18,770 nucleotides of DNA from BS750m-G77 sp043797735 (GTDB lineage: Bacteria; Omnitrophota; Gorgyraeia; Gygaellales; Profunditerraquicolaceae). The translations under genes and the position numbers were made by a program. The DNA lies in NCBI GenBank assembly GCA_043797735.1, contig JAZDPH010000043.1, positions 1-18,770 of the forward strand, written 5' to 3'. Below are positions 13,743-18,770 of this stretch, piece by piece (position 1 is the stretch's first letter; each line of letters begins with the position of its first letter). The notes under the pieces were generated by a model, which had not been told where the DNA came from, did no database searches, and worked only from the letters and a program-made list of their open reading frames with translations.

Positions 13743-14294
13743 CTACAATTGCAGCCGGCAAGATTTTGCTTCTTGTTCGGGCGCTCCTTCATCCTTTGAC
13801 CTCTTCTTTAATTCCCTTAATCTTTTCTTTATTTTTACTTTATCTAAAAAACCGGCATAGTCACAGATGAGCTTTCCCTTCAGATGGTCTATCTCATGCT
13901 GGAGGGCGCAGGCAAGTAAATCCTTTGCTTCTATTGCCACGGGTTTGCCGTCTTCATCCAGCGCCTTGACCAGAACCTCTTTTGCCCGGCTTACCTTTAT
14001 ACATACCCCCGGCAGGCTAAGGCAGCCCTCTTCCAGCCTCTGCCTGCCCCGCTTTTTTACTACCGTCGGGTTTATAAGTTTATAAAGGCCGGTGCCGATA
14101 TCAACGACAATCAACTGCCGGCTGATCCCCGCTTGAGGGGCAGCCAATCCTATTCCGGAAGCATCATACATCAGCCTGCTCATCCGGCTTAAGATATCGC
14201 GGTGGGCGGCAGTTACCTGTTTGACGGGCCTGGCTTTTTCTCTTAATGCCGGGTCGCCGAATATTCTAATTTTTAATGCGGTTTCTTTCATCAA
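13743..14294 (-). CDS. def: Peptide deformylase
   Basis: The 183-residue metalloenzyme removes the formyl group from new proteins. All three motifs are present: GIGLAAPQ (47-54), EGCLSLPG with the metal ligand Cys91, and HEIDH (133-137) with both His ligands and the catalytic Glu. The tail is long and basic, KVKIKKRLRELKKRSKDEG, possibly for ribosome contact. Usually def pairs with fmt; here it overlaps panD by 29 nt and precedes lipA. A second ATG one codon in is possible (MMKET). Confidence 0.96.
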   Translation of the reverse strand: MMKETALKIRIFGDPALREKARPVKQVTAAHRDILSRMSRLMYDASGIGLAAPQAGISRQLIVVDIGTGLYKLINPTVVKKRGRQRLEEGCLSLPGVCIKVSRAKEVLVKALDEDGKPVAIEAKDLLACALQHEIDHLKGKLICDYAGFLDKVKIKKRLRELKKRSKDEGAPEQEAKSCRLQL

Positions 14295-14616
14295 CTTTGA
14301 CTATCCTCGGCGCTATGGCCTTTGCATCCTTCTCATCGGCCAAGACGTAAGAAACAATGATTACCTCATCCCCTACGCAGGCGCCGCGGGCCGCCGGGCC
14401 GTTTAAACAAATTATCCCCGTACCGGAGACGGCCTTGATCACATAGGTTTCAAGACGCGTACCGTTATTAACGTTAAATACCTCTACCTTCTCCCCTTCA
14501 ATAAGGTCTGCGGCGCGCATCAAGTCCTCATCAACGGTTATACTCCCCTCATAATAAAGGTTTGCCTCGGTGATTTTTGCCCGGTGTATCTTGGATTTTA
14601 AAATTGTCCTAAACAT
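14266..14616 (-). CDS. panD: Aspartate 1-decarboxylase precursor
   Basis: The 116-residue pyruvoyl enzyme makes beta-alanine from aspartate for pantothenate and CoA. The proenzyme cuts itself between Gly24 and Ser25 in YYEGSIT, and Ser25 becomes the pyruvoyl group. Lys9 and His11 (KSKIHRAKIT) and NGPAARGACVGD (73-84) are in place. In an operon with pta and ackA it fits the acetyl-CoA theme, but panB and panC are not here. Its last 29 nt overlap the start of def, and it begins 4 nt after the DJ-1 gene. Confidence 0.96.
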   Translation of the reverse strand: MFRTILKSKIHRAKITEANLYYEGSITVDEDLMRAADLIEGEKVEVFNVNNGTRLETYVIKAVSGTGIICLNGPAARGACVGDEVIIVSYVLADEKDAKAIAPRIVKVDERNRIKN

Positions 14617-14620
14617 TTAT

Positions 14621-15130
14621 CTACTCCTTGAGCGCTTTTGCTATTTCCCTGCCGAACTCCGTCGCGGCAAAGGGGCCGGCAGCGGTAATAATAAAACCGT
14701 CTTTTTCTACGGGGCGGCCGCTGTATTCTGCCCCCAATTCTTTAAGCTCTTTTTCCTCGGAAGAAAAAACCGTGGCGCGCCTGTCTTTTAAAATACCGGC
14801 CCTGGCCAGAATAAGCGGAGCGATACAAATCGCCGCCACTATCCGGCCCTCTTTAAGAGCTTCCCTTGCCAGGTTGTGCGCCTGTTGGTCGTCAAAATAG
14901 ATCTTTGAGCCTGTGCCGCCTACGAATATCACCGCGTCAAAATCTTTGGCTCTTACATCCTCAAGCAGAATATCCGGCTTGACCTTTGCCCCGAGTTTGC
15001 CCACAGCCAAATCAAGATTAATAGAGGCAACCTTTACCTCTACCCCGCAGCCCTCCAGGACTTCCTTGGGCTCAAAGAATTCTTCGTCCCGGAAATTCTC
15101 CGGCGCGATAATCATAACCGCCTTTTTCAT
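14621..15130 (-). CDS. DJ-1/PfpI family protein
   Basis: This 169-residue class I glutamine amidotransferase-like protein has the conserved Glu near the N-terminus (FRDEEF, 13-18) and the nucleophile-elbow cysteine Cys102 in VAAICIAPLILA. The His that follows Cys in many members (AICHGP) is Ile here, as in one DJ-1 branch, so a classic Cys-His protease dyad is unlikely from this site. Family members act as glyoxalase-like or deglycase-type stress proteins, chaperones or peptidases; none can be chosen. It sits between ackA (1-nt gap) and panD (4-nt gap). Confidence 0.85.
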   Translation of the reverse strand: MKKAVMIIAPENFRDEEFFEPKEVLEGCGVEVKVASINLDLAVGKLGAKVKPDILLEDVRAKDFDAVIFVGGTGSKIYFDDQQAHNLAREALKEGRIVAAICIAPLILARAGILKDRRATVFSSEEKELKELGAEYSGRPVEKDGFIITAAGPFAATEFGREIAKALKE

Positions 15131-15131
15131 A

Positions 15132-16190
15132 TCAGCCCCCTTTTAACAGTTTATAGCTCTGTCGGGCAATCATTAACTCTTCATTGGTAGGGATGACTAA
15201 AACCTTGGGGGGCGTTTTCAGATGCGCAAACAATCCCCGGCAGATTTGGGCGCGTATCTCCTTCTGGTTTTCGCCGATACCGGCGGTAAAAACCAGGCAG
15301 TCACAGCCCCCCATCACCGCGGTGTAGGCGCCGATGTATTTTTTGACGCGGTAGCTAAAAATATCTATGGCGAGTGCTGCGCGCTTATTGCCGGCGGAGG
15401 CCTTATTCGCCAGGACGCGCATATCGTTGCTTATCCCGGAAATACCCTGCAGGCCGCAGGACTTATTTAAAATATCGTCAATCTGGCCAAGATTAAATTT
15501 TTTCCTGCGCATAATATAAGTTACCAGCGCCGGGTCAATATCTCCGCAGCGGGTACCCATCACCAGCCCCTCTAAGGGGGTAAAGCCCATACTGGTATCA
15601 ACGGACCTGCCTTTATTTACCGCGGTGATACTGCAGCCGTTTCCCAGATGGCAGGTAATTATTTTTATGCCGTTAAAAGGCCTTTTTAAAATCCTGGCTG
15701 CCTCCCGGGCGACATATTCGTGGCTTGAGCCGTGGAAACCGTATTTTCTTATGCCGAATTTTTTATAGTATTCATAAGGAAGCCCGTAAATATAGGCGGG
15801 CGCGGGCAGAGTATGGTGGAACGCCGTATCAAATACCGCAACTTGTTTCTTGCCGGGCAGAAGCTTCTGGCAGGCCAATATCCCGGTTAAGTTTGCCGGG
15901 TTATGCAAAGGGGCGATGCCCGAGCATTTCTTTATATCCCTGATTACCGCTTTATTAATCAAGACCGGCTTCTGGAATTTTTCCGCCCCGTGCACCACCC
16001 TGTGGCCTACCGCGGCTACGGAATTAACCCTGGCCAAAATTGATTTCAGGCCCTGGTGATGATTCTCTATCCTGAAGCCCTTCTCCCCGATATGCTCAAT
16101 CAGGCCCTTCTGGAGCTCTTGCTCCTGCGGCATCCGGAAGAGTTTATATTTTATGGATGAACTTCCGCTATTTATTACTAGAATTTTCAT
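15132..16190 (-). CDS. ackA: Acetate kinase
   Basis: The 352-residue enzyme makes acetate and ATP from acetyl phosphate. Active-site elements are Asn7 (VINSGSSS), Arg64 (GHRVVHG), Asp121 (FDTAFH), His153 (YGFHGSSH), CHLGNGCS (180-187), Arg214 (MGTRCGDIDPA), FTAGIGENQKE and a late Glu in PTNEEL. It is about 45 residues shorter than the E. coli type. The shortening is in the region before GHRVVHG and in the stretch before VIPTNEE, not in catalytic motifs. It follows pta by 6 nt, so the two act as a unit for substrate-level ATP formation. Confidence 0.96.
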   Translation of the reverse strand: MKILVINSGSSSIKYKLFRMPQEQELQKGLIEHIGEKGFRIENHHQGLKSILARVNSVAAVGHRVVHGAEKFQKPVLINKAVIRDIKKCSGIAPLHNPANLTGILACQKLLPGKKQVAVFDTAFHHTLPAPAYIYGLPYEYYKKFGIRKYGFHGSSHEYVAREAARILKRPFNGIKIITCHLGNGCSITAVNKGRSVDTSMGFTPLEGLVMGTRCGDIDPALVTYIMRRKKFNLGQIDDILNKSCGLQGISGISNDMRVLANKASAGNKRAALAIDIFSYRVKKYIGAYTAVMGGCDCLVFTAGIGENQKEIRAQICRGLFAHLKTPPKVLVIPTNEELMIARQSYKLLKGG

Positions 16191-16196
16191 GGTTTA

Positions 16197-17126
16197 TCAC
16201 TGGGCTCGAATCGCGGTTACCGCCACGCAATCAACTATATCCTCTACGGAGCATCCGCGCGAAAGGTCGCTTGCCGGCTTATTTAACCCCATAATCAACG
16301 GCCCCAATGCGCGCGCCTTGGCCAGCCTTTCTACTAATTTATAACTTATGTTTCCCGCCTCCAGGCTGGGGAAGATTAAAATATTTGCCCTGCCCTTTAA
16401 GGGGCTGTCGGGATACTTTATCCTGGCTACCTCCGGGACAATAGCCGCATCCACCTGCAATTCACCGTCAACCAAAAGCTCAGGGGCCATTTCTTTGACC
16501 AGTTCAAGCGCCTCGGTTATCTTCTCCACTGATTTACCGGAAGCCGAACCTTTGGTAGAATAACTAAGCAGGGCGATACGCGGGGTCAAATTCAGGACCT
16601 TCTTTGCCAGCTCTGAAGTAGCCACGCAGATACAGGCAAGCTGGCGCGAATTTGGCTCCGGGATTATGCCGCAATCGGCAAAGACAAAGATTCCGTTTTC
16701 GCCGTAAGAGCTGTCCGGCAGGACCATTATAAAAGAACTGGAGGCTATTGTGATACGCTCATTCACCCCCAGGCAACGTATCGCTGCCCTGGCCATCTCG
16801 CGCGTAGTAAAATAGGCGCCCCCCACTATGCCGTCGGCCCGGCCTTGACGGGCCATCATCGCCGCATAATAAAGCGTGCCTTCAAAAGTCTCCTTTACCG
16901 CATTTATCTCTAAATCCTTATGCTTGTGGAGTTGATAATACTCATCAATATACCTTTGTTTTTCCTTAGGGTCAATCTTATCGGGAGTAAGAAGCAATAC
17001 TTTAGCAATGCCTTCGCCTTCAATGATTCGGGCGGCCTCAACCACCCTTTTGTCATTATATTCCGGGAGCACGATAACCTTTGGGTTTGATTTTGCCTTT
17101 TCGCGTATATATTTTATGGTATCCAT
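16197..17126 (-). CDS. pta: Phosphate acetyltransferase, catalytic domain only
   Basis: This 309-residue protein matches the PTA/PTB catalytic fold throughout. It has IVLPEYNDKRVVEAARII (18-35), ADGIVGGAYFTTREMARAAI, LLSYSTKGSASGKSVEKI and the C-terminal LNKPASDLSRGCSVEDIVD (281-299) with the substrate-binding Arg290. It converts acetyl-CoA and phosphate to acetyl phosphate. Length fits the short form that lacks N-terminal regulatory domains. Those domains are encoded as a separate protein immediately upstream (4-nt gap), in the order of the fused enzyme. A butyryl-specific enzyme is the main alternative, but the neighbouring ackA favours acetyl. Confidence 0.93.
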   Translation of the reverse strand: MDTIKYIREKAKSNPKVIVLPEYNDKRVVEAARIIEGEGIAKVLLLTPDKIDPKEKQRYIDEYYQLHKHKDLEINAVKETFEGTLYYAAMMARQGRADGIVGGAYFTTREMARAAIRCLGVNERITIASSSFIMVLPDSSYGENGIFVFADCGIIPEPNSRQLACICVATSELAKKVLNLTPRIALLSYSTKGSASGKSVEKITEALELVKEMAPELLVDGELQVDAAIVPEVARIKYPDSPLKGRANILIFPSLEAGNISYKLVERLAKARALGPLIMGLNKPASDLSRGCSVEDIVDCVAVTAIRAQ

Positions 17127-17130
17127 TTTC

Positions 17131-18219
17131 TTATATGCCTTTCATAATCCTATTGAAATCTACGTTATTTTTTATCAATTTTATAACGGCGTCAATTTTC
17201 TCGGTGTCCCTCGTCCGGATTTTAACCGTTAGTTTATAAATATTTGTCGCTACGTCGTAAGTATCAGATTTTGACAGTAAAATCGGCACCTGGGCCTTAC
17301 TCAGGAGGCTCATAATCGACGCATCGGGCTTGATGCCGCCGGTCAAGATTATGCCTGAGACCTTAAGCCGTTTTTCATCGGCCTCCCTGAAACAACCCAA
17401 GGCTGTCAAAATCATGTCCTCCCTGTCGCCGGGGGTAATCATCAGGCTGTCATCTACTATGTATTTTATCGCGTCATGCGGCTCCATCGCCCCGACGATA
17501 ACCTGCGAAACGGGACGCTCCAGATAATCCTTGCCGCATAAAAGCTCAAAATCCGTCTCTTCCAGAATCTGCTCTATGGTCGGCCGGGAAAGCATAGGGT
17601 TAAAGGGAAGGACCCCCAAAACATCAATCCCCTTCCTCGCCAGCCCCTTGCGTACCAGGCGGTTTATTTTTTCAAATTTTTCCGGCAATACTTTATTAAC
17701 AATCACCCCCAGGACTTTGACTCCCTCTCTTTCAAAGAGCGCTTTGTTTAAGATAATCTCATCTATCGGCCGGCCTATCCCGCCGGAAGAGATAATAATG
17801 ACTTTGGAGCCGAGGAGTTTTGCCACCGCGGCGTTGGAGTGGTCAAAAACAGAGCCCACGCCGGCATGGCCGGTCCCTTCAATGATAACCATACGCTTGC
17901 CTTTTGAGACCCTGCGGAATGAATCTTTAATCTTGCGGCTGATGCTTTTCTTATCGGGGCGGGCGATATACCTCTCGGTAAAGCCCTTCTCCACCGCAAT
18001 GGGGCTCATATCCTTTAGCCCGCATTTTATGCCGCAGACCCCTTCAATCAAAAGAGAGTCTTCATCAACCTTAAGACCCTCTTCTTCAAGGTAGCGCTGG
18101 CCGATGGGCTTGATAAAACCGACCTTCTTGAATTTTTCCTGAAAATTGCGGATTAACCCTAAGGAAACGGTGGTCTTGCCGTCATTCTGTTTAGTAGCGG
18201 CGATAAAAATCTTCTTCAT
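17131..18219 (-). CDS. P-loop/DRTGG protein: separate N-terminal half of phosphotransacetylase
   Basis: The 362-residue protein has two parts. Residues 1-220 form a BioD/CobQ-like P-loop domain with ATKQNDGKTT (8-17), EGTGHAGVGS (114-123) and a GVIVNKV segment (171-177). Residues about 225-335 form a DRTGG domain with ERPVSQVIVGAMEPHDA (235-250), PGDRED (263-268), ILTGGIKPD (291-299) and PILLSKSDTYDVA (312-324). This is the layout of the regulatory half of long Pta enzymes, which affects stability and allosteric response (NADH, pyruvate, PEP in E. coli). Its gene is linked to trxA by an ATGA overlap and precedes pta by 4 nt. The P-loop lysine and threonines are kept, so nucleotide binding is plausible. 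A separate ligand-binding role is the alternative. Confidence 0.88.
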   Translation of the reverse strand: MKKIFIAATKQNDGKTTVSLGLIRNFQEKFKKVGFIKPIGQRYLEEEGLKVDEDSLLIEGVCGIKCGLKDMSPIAVEKGFTERYIARPDKKSISRKIKDSFRRVSKGKRMVIIEGTGHAGVGSVFDHSNAAVAKLLGSKVIIISSGGIGRPIDEIILNKALFEREGVKVLGVIVNKVLPEKFEKINRLVRKGLARKGIDVLGVLPFNPMLSRPTIEQILEETDFELLCGKDYLERPVSQVIVGAMEPHDAIKYIVDDSLMITPGDREDMILTALGCFREADEKRLKVSGIILTGGIKPDASIMSLLSKAQVPILLSKSDTYDVATNIYKLTVKIRTRDTEKIDAVIKLIKNNVDFNRIMKGI

Positions 18220-18539
18220 CGCAAGCTCTCTTCTATCTTCTTCTTAAGCCCCGCTTTATTCACTACGCCGACAGCCTGCTCGGTAACCTTTCCTTTTTTA
18301 AAAAATATGATGGTGGGAATAGACATTATTCCGTAGGCGGAGGCGGACTTGGGGTTCTGGTCTACGTCTATTTTTCCGATTTTGAACCTGCCGGCGTATT
18401 CGGCGGCGAGTTCTTCAATAATGGGAGCGATTATCTTGCAGGGGCCGCACCAGGGCGCCCAATAATCTACCAGAACCGGCAACTCTGAATCCAAGACCTC
18501 TTTCTTGAAATTTGAATCTGTAAAATGTAATAAAGCCAT
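18216..18539 (-). CDS. trxA: Thioredoxin
   Basis: The 107-residue thioredoxin has WCGPC with Cys31 and Cys34, Asp25 (VDYWAPW) and the cis-Pro75 in SIPTII. It is a full-length single domain. A TTG at 18569 would add ten residues (PTVTYRIFN...), but it falls on the predicted transcription start and the ATG at 18539 gives the normal family N-terminus. The Shine-Dalgarno sequence is weak. It is the first gene of the long operon and is likely reduced by the TrxB encoded downstream in the same run. Confidence 0.95.
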   Translation of the reverse strand: MALLHFTDSNFKKEVLDSELPVLVDYWAPWCGPCKIIAPIIEELAAEYAGRFKIGKIDVDQNPKSASAYGIMSIPTIIFFKKGKVTEQAVGVVNKAGLKKKIEESLR

Positions 18540-18575
18540 ATTAAAAATCCGATAAGTTACGGTGGGCAATAGATT

Positions 18576-18604
18576 AAAATATCATAAATAAGTTTTAAAT
18601 GCAA
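18576..18604 (-). promoter_or_regulatory. Sigma70-like promoter of the trxA-nyn operon
   Basis: On the minus strand TTGCAT (18599-18604) and TATTTT (18576-18581) are 17 nt apart. Start would be near 18569, giving a 30-nt leader before trxA. It is 26 bp from the likely IS30 end at about 18631. Confidence 0.5.
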
Positions 18605-18630
18605 TAAGTTTTTAAGGGCGGGCGGGTTAA

Positions 18631-18655
18631 GGTGAATTGTAACTCAAAGTGCGAC
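18631..18655. mobile_element. Probable terminal region of the IS30-type element
   Basis: The stretch GGTGAATTGTAACTCAAAGT and following GCGAC lies just beyond the transposase stop and is where the terminal inverted repeat should be. The opposite end is outside the window, so the repeat cannot be confirmed and no target duplication can be judged. Confidence 0.4.
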
Positions 18656-18659
18656 AAAT

Positions 18660-18770
18660 TCAAAGCTCTTTCTGTTTTTCTGTAAGTTCTTTTACCACCT
18701 GATTCGCTGTCTTATATCCTAATATCTTCCTGGGGTAATTATTCATCCAATCCTGGATCTCTTGGACCCG
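18660..18770 (-). CDS. IS30-family transposase, C-terminal end (cut by window edge)
   Basis: The minus-strand frame is open from the window edge to a TGA at 18660-18662 and gives 36 residues. The segment IQDWMNNYPRKILGYKT followed by ANQVVKEL matches the C-terminal end of IS30-type DDE transposases, whose pattern is N-x-x-PRK-x-LG-(Y/W)-x-TP. Alanine replaces the usual Pro after Thr. Only the tail is visible; whether the upstream gene is intact lies outside the window. Confidence 0.78.
   Translation of the reverse strand, partial: RVQEIQDWMNNYPRKILGYKTANQVVKELTEKQKEL

Noticed and set aside
16200..16225. Bases resembling a tRNA T-arm
   Set aside because: No acceptor or anticodon stems surround them and they fall inside the end of pta.
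17531..18094. A 187-codon plus-strand open frame
   Set aside because: It lies wholly antisense to the well-supported P-loop/DRTGG gene and has no recognisable domain.

Overview
The window looks like part of a chromosome from an uncultured, anaerobic, fermenting bacterium with moderate GC content. The gene set (Pta-AckA acetate pathway, GTP-type PEP carboxykinase, rubrerythrin, a GldG-type ABC transporter) and the dense palindromic intergenic repeats would fit a member of Candidatus Omnitrophota or a neighbouring lineage. This placement is inference from gene content and style, not from a marker gene.

Bases 1-2003 are an accessory, decaying zone on the minus strand. It holds hairpin repeats, a small GIY-YIG protein, an unlisted 44-residue zinc-ribbon gene between two 43-bp direct repeats, a RhuM-Fic gene broken by an internal deletion, and a 355-bp gene-free stretch made almost wholly of palindromes and degenerate tandem repeats. 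Bases 2004-5022 hold an ABC-2 type exporter of the Gld kind (auxiliary protein, permease, ATPase), with rubrerythrin just upstream (5056-5634). A small excisionase-like HTH gene (5772-5945) lies between repeat fragments. Phosphoglycerate mutase (6177-6932) is the only clear plus-strand gene and meets the minus-strand genes at a strong terminator (6935-6970).

The rest of the window is minus strand. A TM-helix/MscS-like membrane protein (7002-7682) has its own promoter. Upstream of it, 13 genes (18539 down to 7864) form one tightly packed run with gaps of 0-16 nt and several overlaps: trxA, a P-loop/DRTGG protein, pta, ackA, a DJ-1/PfpI protein, panD, def, lipA, trxB, pckG, purC, a flippase-like membrane protein and a NYN-domain protein. 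A sigma70-like promoter is visible in front of trxA. Beyond it, at the window edge, lies the 3' end of an IS30-family transposase.

The run joins acetyl-CoA to acetate conversion (Pta, AckA), PEP/oxaloacetate exchange (PckG), the first committed precursor of CoA (PanD), lipoyl cofactor assembly (LipA) and thiol redox (TrxA, TrxB). The most notable feature is that the regulatory half of a long-type phosphotransacetylase (P-loop plus DRTGG) is a separate gene directly before a catalytic-only pta, in the same order as the fused enzyme. I see no CRISPR array, rRNA or tRNA, and no gene cluster I would confidently call a new system. The best leads are the split Pta, the palindrome families at transcription-unit boundaries, and the repeat-flanked zinc-ribbon segment.
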